A DNA stretch of 64,000 nucleotides from Desulfosporosinus fructosivorans. Its GTDB lineage: Bacteria; Bacillota; Desulfitobacteriia; Desulfitobacteriales; Desulfitobacteriaceae. A model generated the notes under the pieces. It did no database searches, was not told the origin of the DNA, and was given only the letters and a program-made list of their open reading frames with translations. Position numbers and translations under genes: made by a program. The stretch lies in contig NZ_SPQQ01000005.1 in assembly GCF_004766045.1 (NCBI RefSeq), positions 310,001 to 374,000 of the forward strand, written 5' to 3'. Below are positions 44,711-54,573 of the stretch, piece after piece. The first letter of the stretch is position 1. Each line of letters begins with the position of its first letter.

Positions 44711-45472
44711 TTAGTTTAACATCTTCAGTTCTTGCTCATACGGATCTTTCATTTCATATACCTCGCCAGTGCTTTTACTGACGAAATACCAGCCAATATT
44801 ATCTTGTGATATACTGTCGCCTTGTTTTTCTTCGGTATATACACGGATTATATAACAATCAATCCCATTCGCTACTTTACCATTGTCACGATTGGCATTA
44901 TAATTTCCTTTACCGTCGGGAATCACTTGATCTTCATGATCAAGCTCAAAAGAATATTTGTTGTTCCCGTTCCCCAAAAGCTTTATCACTCTAGCGATGG
45001 CAGCGTTTGCAGTGGTCACAGATTTACCCTTACCAGATTCCGCATTCGTATTTGTATTTGTACTCACTGTGCCTGCGCGTTTAAATTCCGTACCACCGAT
45101 TTCTATTGTGTTATCATCCAGAAATGTTATCGTTTCCGAACTGCTTTGTTTGTCACTGTCCGTGAGGCTAACCTTTATCGAATCTTTACCGCCATTCTTG
45201 CCTTCCGAGGTCGCTTTATATGTAAACTGACTCCGCTCTCCGCTTTCCGTAACAATAGCTTCTCCCTTGCTGTTGAACTCTATAGAACCCCCATCTGTGC
45301 TCCATTTCCCAACAATCAGCTCCTTTGGATTTTTCTTTGTCTCCACTTTCTTGTCAGCCTCCGCTGTCTTCGAATCGGCTGCCGGACTATCCGATCCGCA
45401 TCCGGTCAACGTTACAAAGCATGTTAACAAGAGAATCAAGCACATTAAAACAGTTGATACATGTCTCTTCAT
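44711..45472 (-). CDS. Lipoprotein with IVGKW repeat domain, A
   Basis: 253 residues. Signal peptide, lipobox TLTGC near residue 25. Residues 45-130 form a small beta domain (LIVGKWSTDGGSIEFNSKGE .. FTYKATS .. SIKVSLTDSDKQSSSETITF .. EFKRAG) nearly repeated in the lipoprotein at 46007. A second part reads like a PepSY-type module: GIDCYIIRVYTEE, GWYFVSKSTGEVYE. ATG 45472 after GAGGAG. Probably membrane-surface. Confidence 0.78.
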   Translation of the reverse strand: MKRHVSTVLMCLILLLTCFVTLTGCGSDSPAADSKTAEADKKVETKKNPKELIVGKWSTDGGSIEFNSKGEAIVTESGERSQFTYKATSEGKNGGKDSIKVSLTDSDKQSSSETITFLDDNTIEIGGTEFKRAGTVSTNTNTNAESGKGKSVTTANAAIARVIKLLGNGNNKYSFELDHEDQVIPDGKGNYNANRDNGKVANGIDCYIIRVYTEEKQGDSISQDNIGWYFVSKSTGEVYEMKDPYEQELKMLN

Positions 45473-45700
45473 AAACCCATCTCCTCGTCTTCAAAAAATC
45501 TTTATTTGCTATACTGCTAGCGGGCACAATTAGTCACACTTCATCTGTGCATACAGCGAGTTAAGTTTGCAGTATATAACCTTGAGCAATGCGTTCCGTC
45601 AGCTTTTGACAAAATGCCACATCCTCCTGAAGCTCTGTGTTGCAGTTTTCAGAGTTCATTTCCATACCTCTTTGACTATATTTTTATCTGATTCCATCAA
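45473..45700. other. Intergenic, nothing found
   Basis: About 230 nt, no gene or clear hairpin. Confidence 0.4.
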
Positions 45701-45946
45701 TTATTGTTTAGTGTTAGAGCTGTTGGAGGTCTTGGAACCAAAATAAGCCATCAGATATTTCACTGCAGTCACTATACCCACAATTGGACCTGCGACTAAA
45801 AAGATCACCCCAAAAACTACAATTATAATGACAAACCCAAGTTCGTCACCTATTGAAGTCGGAATAATATTTTTAACAAAATTCCAGGTTGCTTTGGCTC
45901 CAAGGGCTAAAAGAATAATATAAACAGGAAACAATACCATTAACAT
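45701..45946 (-). CDS. Small membrane protein
   Basis: 81 residues, two long hydrophobic helices and a Ser/Asn/Lys tail. ATG 45946 with GGAGG 10 nt upstream. Unknown. Confidence 0.6.
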   Translation of the reverse strand: MLMVLFPVYIILLALGAKATWNFVKNIIPTSIGDELGFVIIIVVFGVIFLVAGPIVGIVTAVKYLMAYFGSKTSNSSNTKQ

Positions 45947-46006
45947 CCGAACTATTCCTCCTTTCTTTAATTTTTCCGTATTTCATGTGTATCCCAAAAA
46001 CATGAA

Positions 46007-46921
46007 CTATTTAATGGCAATCGTATCCGCTATGCTTTCGAATTCCTTAACAGCGGCGTCAAATCCCTTTTCACCGGCCCAAACCTGGGTGACAAGAAGA
46101 TACCCGCTCACTGCTGTGACCTCCATTTTGACCTTAAAGTAACCGGAACTGGTCCTGCAGTTGAACAGCGCCTCCCGCGTCACAGCTCCACTACTCGAGG
46201 TGGCGCTACTATCCGTATAGTTCGTTATTTCATCGTTTGCATTGTTTTCCAGATTGTCTATATAGGTGTAAATAAAATCCTTGGTCGCACCCGCGTAGTC
46301 GAGGCCTTTATCAAGGGAATCCTGCAGGTATTTTTTTTCGCAGCGGATGAAATAGGTTGCATTCGTTGCGCTGACCAGTTGAACCGTATTGTTATCCTGC
46401 GGGGTTATTTTCCACGAGGCGGGATATTGGAAAGTTGCATAATAACCGGAATCATCAAAGGTTTTTGAATTATTGCCGTTATTGGATTTGGCTGTATTTG
46501 TATTGCTTGTATTGCTTGTATTGCCTGCACTGCTTGAATTTGCGCGTTTAAAGGTTGAGTCTCCCAGGACCATAGTATCTTTGTCTTTAAAAACTGCGGT
46601 TTCCGTGCTGCTGCTTTTATCGCTGTCCGTTAAGGTTACCTTGATTGAATCCGAACTTCCGTCAATGGTCGTTAATTTATAGGTAAACTTTTTTGTTTCT
46701 CCGTTTTCCGTGGCCGTCGCTTCCCCGTTTTTGTTAAATACAAGAGTATCCCCTGACAAGGTCCATTTTCCAATAATCAAATCCTTCGTTGAATTCGAAT
46801 CTGTCGTTTGCGTTTGCGTTGTGGCATTTTCACTGCCACAGCCGCAGAGCGCGACCGCGAGGGTCAGTATCACGATAAGGCTCATCGTCATAAACTTAGT
46901 CATCCTACTCAATTTTTTCAT
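46007..46921 (-). CDS. Lipoprotein with IVGKW repeat domain, B
   Basis: 304 residues. Lipobox ALCGCG near residue 27. The N-terminal beta domain (LIIGKWTLSGDTLVFNKNGE .. FTYKLTT .. SIKVTLTDSDKSSSTETAVF .. TFKRAN) is clearly related to that of 44711. After a Ser/Asn/Thr linker, a second domain (YYATFQYPASWKITPQD .. YFIRCEKKY) resembles PsbP-like folds that follow such lipoproteins. ATG 46921 after AAGGAGGAAG. Confidence 0.78.
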   Translation of the reverse strand: MKKLSRMTKFMTMSLIVILTLAVALCGCGSENATTQTQTTDSNSTKDLIIGKWTLSGDTLVFNKNGEATATENGETKKFTYKLTTIDGSSDSIKVTLTDSDKSSSTETAVFKDKDTMVLGDSTFKRANSSSAGNTSNTSNTNTAKSNNGNNSKTFDDSGYYATFQYPASWKITPQDNNTVQLVSATNATYFIRCEKKYLQDSLDKGLDYAGATKDFIYTYIDNLENNANDEITNYTDSSATSSSGAVTREALFNCRTSSGYFKVKMEVTAVSGYLLVTQVWAGEKGFDAAVKEFESIADTIAIK

Positions 46922-47006
46922 TTTCTTCCTCCTTAATTTTTCTGCCCGGCTTCTGATATTTCAGAGAAGCAATTCATCTATTTTTTATGCTCCTGTCACC
47001 GTAATG

Positions 47007-47918
47007 TTATTCCGTAATTTTGACCGTATATTCAACCGTATTGACGGTTGCTTTCTCAGTTTCCCAACCGCGATAATACTTGAAGGTGATTTTTGTCGTA
47101 CCGGCTTTCAACCCTTTAAAATTCCACGTATGTTCGCTGCCGGCACCGACACGGCCGGGTACACTGCTGGCTGCGCTGCTATCCGAATCCGCGGTATTCT
47201 CCGAGTCAAACTTGATCAAATCCGTATTCCCGATCACATAGTGCCAGCTGTACCCGGTGGTCGTATTTTCGTCCAGGGTTATGGCAACCGTTTTTCCTGC
47301 GCTTGCCGTAAGTGTCAAACTGGAATTATCCGTTGCGCTTGTTTTTGCTGTCGCGTTCTTCGTTAATTCAGTGCTCATTTTGGTGACGATATCTTTAAAA
47401 CTTTCTTTTTCGTTCTCCGGATAGGATATGATGAACCCACATACCTGATCGCCGACAGTACAGCCGATTTCATCAAAAATGATGGGGTTTTCATCACCGC
47501 CGCTATATTCAATTTGATACGTTTTATCGTCGGCAGACTCACTGGCGATATGACTGACTCTTTTTTTAGCCGCTGCCAAAAGCTTGGTGCCGTTATCATT
47601 GCTCACATTGTTTGCGCCCCAGATCTTCAGGGTATATCGTTTATCCTCGTTCTTCATCGTGATCCCATCGCCGTTGTCGCTTTCCGTTTTTACGGTATAG
47701 ATATCCGGATAGGACAGGGAAAAACCAAACCGGGCATTGGTATACGTCAAATAGGTCACGGACGTACTGTTTAGTTTACTTTGCTCCGTTGTCTGAGAAG
47801 CCGTGTTAGTCTTATTGGCCTCCGTATTTGCTATATTTTTACTGTTGCCGCAGCCGATCAGGGAAAAGACCAGTATGAGTACAATAATGCTGACCGGCAT
47901 TCTTAGCATCCTTTTCAT
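47007..47918 (-). CDS. Lipoprotein with chagasin-like (I42) protease-inhibitor domain
   Basis: 303 residues. Lipobox SLIGCG near 22. Residues 55-180 are a PsbP-like domain (ARFGFSLSYPD). The last ~105 residues carry the chagasin hallmarks: DENTTTGYSWHYV (loop NPTTGYxW), GRVGAGSEHTWNFKGLKAG and a final YTVKITE strand. Chagasins block papain-type cysteine proteases; on a surface lipoprotein it may guard surface proteins. ATG 47918; start site AAGCGGTGAAG is moderate. Confidence 0.78.
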   Translation of the reverse strand: MKRMLRMPVSIIVLILVFSLIGCGNSKNIANTEANKTNTASQTTEQSKLNSTSVTYLTYTNARFGFSLSYPDIYTVKTESDNGDGITMKNEDKRYTLKIWGANNVSNDNGTKLLAAAKKRVSHIASESADDKTYQIEYSGGDENPIIFDEIGCTVGDQVCGFIISYPENEKESFKDIVTKMSTELTKNATAKTSATDNSSLTLTASAGKTVAITLDENTTTGYSWHYVIGNTDLIKFDSENTADSDSSAASSVPGRVGAGSEHTWNFKGLKAGTTKITFKYYRGWETEKATVNTVEYTVKITE

Positions 47919-47946
47919 TATCTTCGCTTCACCGCTTTCTGTTCGT

Positions 47947-50900
47947 TTACCGTTTCATCAACTCAGAAATCTGCTGTTGGACATTTTGACTTACAGCACC
48001 TTCTCCGCCAAGTATGGTTGCTCCCGGCAGTTCTCTATTTTTCAAGTATGTGGTTTCATTATCTGATAGAGTTTTGTCTGCCAGAATAATCGCGGCATTG
48101 TAATTGGCCGCATAGACGCTTCCTGCCAAGGCATCCGTGAAGTCGTTGCCGGTGGCGATACAGACATTCTGACCGGATAAGTTGAAGTACTTGGCTACCG
48201 CCAGTGAGGTTTCATACCGATCGGCTCCCCCGATCCTTACAATATTCGTTTGAGTTAAACCTGTTATCTGGGCAACCTGGTTTTCAACGGACGTACTTAT
48301 GACCCCTTGCAAACCGATAATATATACTTTTGCCGGTTTGATTGCGGTAATTTCATTCTTGACCGCGTCACTGAGTCCATCATTTTGAACCAATAAGATG
48401 GGACTCTGCATTACTGCCGCAGTGCTGCTAATAGATAAAGCATCAGGATAGTTTTCGCCGCTGACCAGGACGATTGGTGTTCCTGTTTTGATATCCAATT
48501 GGCCAGCTATTTTAACAGAAGTTTCATAACAGTCTGCTCCACCCAGTCTGGTTACATGGTTGAAACCGCTTGCTGTTACTTTGGCTTCCACAGCACTGCT
48601 GACGGCACCGGTACCTCCCAGGATATAAACGGTTCCTGCTGAGTCCATATTTGATTTCATGTAGTCCAATACCTTTTCCTGGCCGGCATTCGTGCTGTCA
48701 ACAAGCAGGATTGGAGCATTAAGCTTATAAGCCAGGACACTTCCGGCTAAGGCATCCGGATAGTTATCCGCCGTGGCTAAGATGACATTGGCAACTTTGC
48801 TTGAGTAGTTGGCTTTAGCTATTTCCAGTGCCGTATCGATTCGGGTCAGGCCGGAGAGCCTTTTTACTCCTTTAATTGCTTGATTCATCTTGAAGTCCCA
48901 TTTTACGATATCTTGTTCTACAGAGATTGTCGGACTCTTATATTGCTCATAACCCTCTTTAGCTGCCACAATATAGTAGTCGGATACGGGAAATACCATA
49001 AAGCCATATGAACCGCTGACATCACTGACTTGGGGATTTTTATTATTATTGGGTTTGAATCCGTCTATTCCTGGAAGAGCAACTACTGTGTCCGGGGTTT
49101 TGCCTGCCGCTTTATTCCGATCGGTATTGGCATAATATAAGGTTACATTTACTTCCTGCAGGGCTTTTCCTGTAGCTGCCTCAATAATTATGCCATAAGG
49201 GTCAATTAACGAAATTGTAAGGCTCACATTGCCGCTGCTGTCGGTTTTAATGTCTATGGTTCCGATCGTAATGGTCTGTCCATTGCCTAAATCGTAAGTC
49301 ATTTTGAAAACATTATCTGTTCCTTTGGCTAGGTTTGGCACTTGGATTGTTCCGTCACTAGATATTGTTATGGTAGAACCGGCTGCTGTTGTAATTGTCA
49401 ATTTGGTAATATCACTGAACTGGCTTGTACTGCCGTCAGGTTGTTTAAAGATTGCCAGTTGCGCTGCCGGCATGGAAACCGTTTTATTACCGCTGCTGTC
49501 CGTGGTTACAGTTGCCGTGATATTGGAAACATTCGCACCCGTAGCACCGTTTATGACACTGCCGGTAACGGTAGTTCCTCCGCTTGCTGCGCTTCCGCCG
49601 CCCGATGAACCTCCTCCGCTGCCTCCATTTGAATTAGGTACCGCTTCAAACACTGCCGATATAGTGACGTTAGCCGCCGGCATGGTGAAGCTGGTTCCGC
49701 TGATTGGGTGATCCGTTGTTCCGTCATTATACTTTAAGCTCCCTGCTTGCAGCCGCATCCCTGGGTTTGGGGATATGGTGAGGTTAATTGCCGAACCGGA
49801 TGTTGCGCTGGTCGGGCTGGCTGTTATCGTGCCTCCGGCCAGCGGGCTGATACTGATGGTGTAATTGCCTGCCGGTACCGCTTCCTGTCGTGTGATGGTG
49901 AGGGTATATACCTTTGTGGTGCCGTTTTCAGCGGTTACTTGAACGTAAGCGGCGTTCGGGCCTACGGAAAGCACCATGGTCTTGTCGATGATCTCGTTTA
50001 GGCAGGCGGCATCGCTGTACAGCTTCCAGCTTGCGTTTGCGCTCACGGAAAGAGCTATTGCTTGGCTGGTTACGCCGTTTGCCACCGTTGCCGTAATTGC
50101 CGCCCCGCTAATGGAAGCTCCGCCGGGCGTGGCGACGCCGGTCACGTCCTTCGCATCGCTTGGCGGTGAAATGCTGCTGTCCGTCACGTTGACTGTAATT
50201 ATCCGATCGTATTTGGTGTCGCCAAAAGCAACATCCCCGCCGGAAAAGCCGATGGAAACCGTAGCCGCGCCTGTGCTTATGCCGGTAACGGTGATGCTGC
50301 CGTCTGCGGTCAGATCTGCGGGCGTGGCAGGTGTCACGGAAATCGCGCCGCCGGTTGTCGTTACGGTCGCTTTTCCTGCAAGCACGTTTGGATTGCCGCC
50401 GCTTTGTCCAAGTTTTACCTGAATGGTGGCGGTGTTGGTTCCGCCCAGGTCAAGGCTAATGGGGTTTATGCTGATTACGGCAGGTGCCGTACCGGATGGA
50501 GCTGAATTCACTACTACTGTTGCCACATTGGAATTGACCGGAGTTGCGCCTGCGGCTCTTACCTCGCAGTAGTAATAATAGCTTCCTGCTGTGAGGGTGG
50601 TGGGAATGGTAAAGGTATTTGCCGTTACGCCTGTGGTAACCGGATTTGTATGGCTCGTATCATCACAGGAGAACCACTCATAAGCCGGCGTACCGCTTGG
50701 GTGCACCGCTGCCGCAACCGTCAGGCTTCCGCTGATGCTGCTCTCGGTGACGTTGGTCAAAGCAGCTGGCTGTGTGGCGATGGTAATGGCTGGTGCCACG
50801 GGAGCCGGATTGACCGTAAGAGTCGCGGCATTACTGGTTATATTCCCTGCCCCATTGCTCACATAGCAGGTGTAGCTTCCTGCATCCGATGCCTGGACAT

Positions 50901-53154
50901 TCGTGATTGTCAAAGTGCTGGAAGCAGCTCCGATAATATCAACCCCATCATTTTTCCATTGATAGGAAAGAGGTGCCGTGCCGGATGCCGCGACTGTGAA
51001 GGTAGCCGTCTGTCCTGCCGTTACAGTCTGATCGCTTGGATGGGTGGTAATGCTTGGAGCCCCAGGTGCTGCTTCCCTGTTTATTGTCACAGCATAGTAC
51101 CGGACTGTTATCATATCCTGTGCCGTCACCTTGATATATACTGTCGTCGCTCCTCCGGCCGTCAGGCTCACGCTGCCGGTTTCCGGAGTTGTAAAGCTGG
51201 TGTCCGTTCCGTAAAAGGTCACCGTTGCTCCCGCACCATGTCCTGCGATGTCTCCCGAAGCCACTGTCGCTGTGATATTTGCTACGTTGACGGAGGCCGT
51301 TTTCGGAGCTGTGTCTGTCCCTGCTTCCGGTCCTGCGTTAATTGTCTTCGCCGACACGCTGGTCAAGCCTGCATCGCTGTTTGTCACCTGAATCCGGTGA
51401 TTATCGGTATCAGCGACATATATATTCCCCACGCTGTCCGCAGTCATGCCGCACGGCCCGTTAAACTGTCCGTCGCCGTTTCCGTTGCTCCCCCACTTTG
51501 CAATAAAAGTGCCGGCTGAATCGAATTTTTGTACCCGATGGTTATAGGAATCGGCGACATATATAATCCCCCCGCTGTCCACAGCGATGCCGGCCGGAAT
51601 GTCAAACTGACCGTCGCCGCTTCCGCCGCTCCCCCACTTTGTAACAAATGCGCCGGTAGAATCCAATTTTTGTATCCGATTGTTATAGGTATCGGCGACA
51701 TATATATTCCCCATGCTGTCCACAGCTACGCCATACGGCATGTTAAACTGGCCGTCGCCGCTTCCACCGACTCCCCAGCTTGCAACGAAACCACCGGCGG
51801 GACTGAATTTCTGTATTCGGCTGTTATAGGTATCGGCGACATATATATTCCCCCCGCTGTCCACAGCGATGCCGGTCGGAGTGTTAAACTGACCGGTGCC
51901 GCTTCCGGCGGTCCCCCATTTTGTAACAAAAGCGCCGGCTGAATTGAATTTTTGTATCCGATGGTTATAGGCATCGGATACATATATATTCCCCCCGCTG
52001 TCCACAGCTACGCCAAAAGGTGCTGAAAACTGGCCGTCGCCGCTTCCGATGCTCCCCCACTTTGTAACAAAGGTGCCGGTTGAATCGAATTTTTGTATCC
52101 GATTGTTATTGGTATCGGCGACATATATATTCCCCCCGTTGTCCACAGCTACGCCGTTTGGAGAATTAAACTGGCCGTCGCCGCTTCCTGTGGTTTGCCA
52201 GCTTGCCAGAAAAGCTCCCGTGGAATTGAATTTCTGTATCCGGTTATTACCGCAGTCGGCGACGTATACGTTCCCTGCGCTGTCCACAGTGATGCTGACC
52301 GGAGTGTCAAACTGGCCGTCGCCGCTTCCTGTGGTCCCCCATTTTGTAAGGTAAGTGCCTGTCGAACTGAATTTTTGAATCCGATTGTTAGAGAAGGCAT
52401 CGGCGACATATACGTTCCCCGTACTGTCCACAGCTATGCCAGACGGATTGATAAACTGACCGTTACCGTTTCCGGCAGTCCCCCACTGTGTAACGTATGT
52501 ACCCGTGGAACTGAATTTTTGAACCCGGCGATAAGAGGAATCGGTAACATATACATACCCCGTGCTGTCCACAGCTACGCCAGAAGGCGCTGAAAACTGG
52601 CCGTCGCCGCTTCCGGTGGTTCCCCATTGTGTAAGGTAATCACCTGTATAACGAAATTTTTGAATCCGGTTGTTAGAGGTATCGGCGACATATACATTCC
52701 TCTCGCTGTCCACAGCTACGCCAGAAGGCGCTGAAAACTGGCCGTTGCCGCTTCCGTATTCTCCCCATTGTGTAAGGTAAGTGCCTGTAGAACTGAATAC
52801 TTGAATCCGGTTGTTCGAGGTATCGACGACATATACGTTGCTCGTGCTGTTGTCCACAACTATACCAGACGGATTGCTAAACTGACCGTGACCGCTTCCG
52901 GCGGTCCCCCATGTCGCAAGAAGAGTGCCTGTAGAATTGAATTTTTGAATCCGGTTGTTCGAGGTATCGGCGACATATATATTCCCCGTACTGTCTACCG
53001 CTATGCCCCGCGGATTGCTAAAAAAAGATTGCCGTTCCGGTACAAGGGTAGATGAACTTGTAGCCGCGAATGCCTGTGTTCCGCCAATAAAGGATACTAC
53101 AAGCATCAATGCCAGTATCAAACGCAAAATCCGATTCCTTGTTCCTTGGTTCAT
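47947..53154 (-). CDS. Giant NHL / Ig-like / CWB2 cell-wall protein
   Basis: 1735 residues. Signal peptide to about 29. Twelve NHL repeats of ~47 residues (about 35-610; GVAVDSGGNIYVADTYNNRIQKF pattern) form two beta propellers. Then a cadherin-like sandwich and an Ig-like domain (ITTHPSDQTVTAGQTATFTV), several more beta modules, a Gly/Ser linker near 1170, and three CWB2 repeats (about 1455-1735: RLSGLTRIDTA, RLGGADCYET, RIGGADRYET) that bind the wall polymer. ATG 53154 with GGAGG 8 nt upstream. Surface anchored; role unknown (adhesion or scaffold). Confidence 0.88.
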   Translation of the reverse strand: MNQGTRNRILRLILALMLVVSFIGGTQAFAATSSSTLVPERQSFFSNPRGIAVDSTGNIYVADTSNNRIQKFNSTGTLLATWGTAGSGHGQFSNPSGIVVDNSTSNVYVVDTSNNRIQVFSSTGTYLTQWGEYGSGNGQFSAPSGVAVDSERNVYVADTSNNRIQKFRYTGDYLTQWGTTGSGDGQFSAPSGVAVDSTGYVYVTDSSYRRVQKFSSTGTYVTQWGTAGNGNGQFINPSGIAVDSTGNVYVADAFSNNRIQKFSSTGTYLTKWGTTGSGDGQFDTPVSITVDSAGNVYVADCGNNRIQKFNSTGAFLASWQTTGSGDGQFNSPNGVAVDNGGNIYVADTNNNRIQKFDSTGTFVTKWGSIGSGDGQFSAPFGVAVDSGGNIYVSDAYNHRIQKFNSAGAFVTKWGTAGSGTGQFNTPTGIAVDSGGNIYVADTYNSRIQKFSPAGGFVASWGVGGSGDGQFNMPYGVAVDSMGNIYVADTYNNRIQKLDSTGAFVTKWGSGGSGDGQFDIPAGIAVDSGGIIYVADSYNHRVQKFDSAGTFIAKWGSNGNGDGQFNGPCGMTADSVGNIYVADTDNHRIQVTNSDAGLTSVSAKTINAGPEAGTDTAPKTASVNVANITATVASGDIAGHGAGATVTFYGTDTSFTTPETGSVSLTAGGATTVYIKVTAQDMITVRYYAVTINREAAPGAPSITTHPSDQTVTAGQTATFTVAASGTAPLSYQWKNDGVDIIGAASSTLTITNVQASDAGSYTCYVSNGAGNITSNAATLTVNPAPVAPAITIATQPAALTNVTESSISGSLTVAAAVHPSGTPAYEWFSCDDTSHTNPVTTGVTANTFTIPTTLTAGSYYYYCEVRAAGATPVNSNVATVVVNSAPSGTAPAVISINPISLDLGGTNTATIQVKLGQSGGNPNVLAGKATVTTTGGAISVTPATPADLTADGSITVTGISTGAATVSIGFSGGDVAFGDTKYDRIITVNVTDSSISPPSDAKDVTGVATPGGASISGAAITATVANGVTSQAIALSVSANASWKLYSDAACLNEIIDKTMVLSVGPNAAYVQVTAENGTTKVYTLTITRQEAVPAGNYTISISPLAGGTITASPTSATSGSAINLTISPNPGMRLQAGSLKYNDGTTDHPISGTSFTMPAANVTISAVFEAVPNSNGGSGGGSSGGGSAASGGTTVTGSVINGATGANVSNITATVTTDSSGNKTVSMPAAQLAIFKQPDGSTSQFSDITKLTITTAAGSTITISSDGTIQVPNLAKGTDNVFKMTYDLGNGQTITIGTIDIKTDSSGNVSLTISLIDPYGIIIEAATGKALQEVNVTLYYANTDRNKAAGKTPDTVVALPGIDGFKPNNNKNPQVSDVSGSYGFMVFPVSDYYIVAAKEGYEQYKSPTISVEQDIVKWDFKMNQAIKGVKRLSGLTRIDTALEIAKANYSSKVANVILATADNYPDALAGSVLAYKLNAPILLVDSTNAGQEKVLDYMKSNMDSAGTVYILGGTGAVSSAVEAKVTASGFNHVTRLGGADCYETSVKIAGQLDIKTGTPIVLVSGENYPDALSISSTAAVMQSPILLVQNDGLSDAVKNEITAIKPAKVYIIGLQGVISTSVENQVAQITGLTQTNIVRIGGADRYETSLAVAKYFNLSGQNVCIATGNDFTDALAGSVYAANYNAAIILADKTLSDNETTYLKNRELPGATILGGEGAVSQNVQQQISELMKR
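51380..53060. repeat. 141-bp tandem repeats encoding NHL units
   Basis: About twelve units of 47 codons repeat at DNA level, many 75-90% alike between neighbours. This is a site for copy-number change by recombination. Open antisense frames here are shadows of the repeat. Confidence 0.75.
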
Positions 53155-53259
53155 CTGTGTTTCCTCCAATTGTTTCTTATTTTGTCACCAGCTGAAATAC
53201 CTCAGCGGCGGAAATTTCAATCAAATAGCACCACCTGATATAGCTTTCGAGCTTGCTTT

Positions 53260-53649
53260 TTACTTTTCCCATACCAGACGCTTTGCCAGAACAAGATACC
53301 CGCCCTTGTCCGTGTGATGAATAAATAGCCGGTTTCCCCGTTTGTGCATATCCCTTAGAAAGGCATCGTCCGCCCCGCACTCGTCATAGAGCCGGGCCGC
53401 TGCCTGTCTGTACTCCGGCTCTATAAGCTGCTCCGGCGTGATTTCAGCGGCAAGGGTAATCACAAGCCCTACGCTGCTTTCATCAAGCTGGCTGTAATAC
53501 ATGCCTTCGTATACAAGCTCCTGTTCCTCCCGTTCATCGAAAACCGCCCGTATCCGAAGGTCTCCGCTCACTTCATCGGATACCACCTGTATCAACCGGG
53601 CATTCGCATAATAAACGCCTGGAGCCGGCCCCCGGATTGGCCAAATCAT
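53260..53649 (-). CDS. Hypothetical protein
   Basis: 129 residues from ATG 53649; upstream extension to 53691 is not needed. Contains IWPIRGPAPGVYYANARLIQVVSDE and DKGGYLVLAKRLVWEK. Cytosolic, acidic. It precedes the giant wall protein by 105 nt, same strand. Family not recognised. Confidence 0.55.
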   Translation of the reverse strand: MIWPIRGPAPGVYYANARLIQVVSDEVSGDLRIRAVFDEREEQELVYEGMYYSQLDESSVGLVITLAAEITPEQLIEPEYRQAAARLYDECGADDAFLRDMHKRGNRLFIHHTDKGGYLVLAKRLVWEK

Positions 53650-53739
53650 ACAAATTACCCCTTTCCGTTTCGCTTGTGTATAAAATAACATTTTCTAAAA
53701 CCGGCAGGTACACCCTAAAAGTTACCTCTTTTGCGGAAT

Positions 53740-53935
53740 GGGCAAAAAAGTGGCTTCGCCACTTCCGCTAGGGAACCCTATGGTTCCCTTCGGCGGCTGC
53801 AGAGCAGCCTGAGCCCCCTCCTTTATCGGCGAGGGGTGCCTCCTCTGCACTCCCCTTTTTATCGTATAGGAAACGATATTTCCTATACGATAAAAAAAGC
53901 CGGAGGCTTTGAACGCTCCCGGCTTTGGTCTGAAA
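53740..53935. terminator. Hairpin cluster / terminators
   Basis: Several hairpins in a row: AAGTGGC-TTC-GCCACTT (53744-53766), GGGAACC-N4-GGTTCCC (about 53770-53790), a 17-bp-arm hairpin TTTTATCGTATAGGAAA (53856-53895) and AAAGCCGG/CCGGCTTT (53896-53926) by the T tract of the response-regulator gene. The last two should terminate the gene at 53941. Confidence 0.65.
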
Positions 53936-53940
53936 TGCTG

Positions 53941-54573
53941 TTATAAAAATAGTTTTTTTAATTCACTTCTTTTGCTGACGTACTTTTTCTCATAGATCGC
54001 AGCGACGACTTTTTTTACATAGTTATAGGAATAGTGAAGCGCCTCGCCTATTTCCTGATTGGTGTAGCCCAGCGCAATCAGCCGCGATACTTTCCTCTCG
54101 GTGTCGCTTAAACCGGCTGATGTCCGTTCAAATTTTCCCTCGTCGATCCGGATTTCCTGCCTGTTTTTCTCAACGATACTAAGCTGACGGAGCCGCTTGC
54201 CGTTTTCCAGATGCACTTTCAGCCGCGCCAGCAGGATTTCCTTGATAAACGGTTTGGTAATGTAGTCCACCGCGCCGCAGGACAGCCCCTTCAGTTCCGC
54301 TTCTGTTCTAGTCACCCCCGTGAGAAACACAATGGGAATATCCTGCGCATTCTCTATTTCCCGCAGCGCGGTCAGCGTGTCAAAGCCGTTCAGTTCCGGC
54401 ATATCGATGTCCAGCAGGATGATGTCGGGCACATAGTCCGTCTGCAGCAGGGCAACCGCTTCACACCCTGATTTCACACAGCTTACCGCATAATTACCCC
54501 GCAGGATTTCTCCCGCCATTTTAAGAAGCGCCGGATCGTCGTCCACAATCAAAATCGTGTTTTTATCCTCCAA
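53941..54573 (-). CDS. Response regulator with LuxR-type HTH
   Basis: 210 residues from TTG 54573, which follows GGGAGGTG; the frame's TTG 54594 lies upstream. Receiver: LIVDDDPA, IILLDIDMPELNG (Asp near 51), FLTGVT, ITKPF. Then HTH: LSDTERKVSRLIALGYTNQEIGEAL, a NarL/LuxR fold. Overlaps the hybrid kinase stop (54563) by 11 nt. Probably its partner. Confidence 0.88.
   Translation of the reverse strand: MEDKNTILIVDDDPALLKMAGEILRGNYAVSCVKSGCEAVALLQTDYVPDIILLDIDMPELNGFDTLTALREIENAQDIPIVFLTGVTRTEAELKGLSCGAVDYITKPFIKEILLARLKVHLENGKRLRQLSIVEKNRQEIRIDEGKFERTSAGLSDTERKVSRLIALGYTNQEIGEALHYSYNYVKKVVAAIYEKKYVSKRSELKKLFL

Noticed and set aside
50650..52593. Long plus-strand frames and repeated short frames
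   Set aside because: Antisense shadows of the NHL and Ig repeats, rich in Cys and His without any motif.
51380..53060. CRISPR-like regular repeats
   Set aside because: 141-bp period, repeats drift and are coding; no spacers or cas genes.
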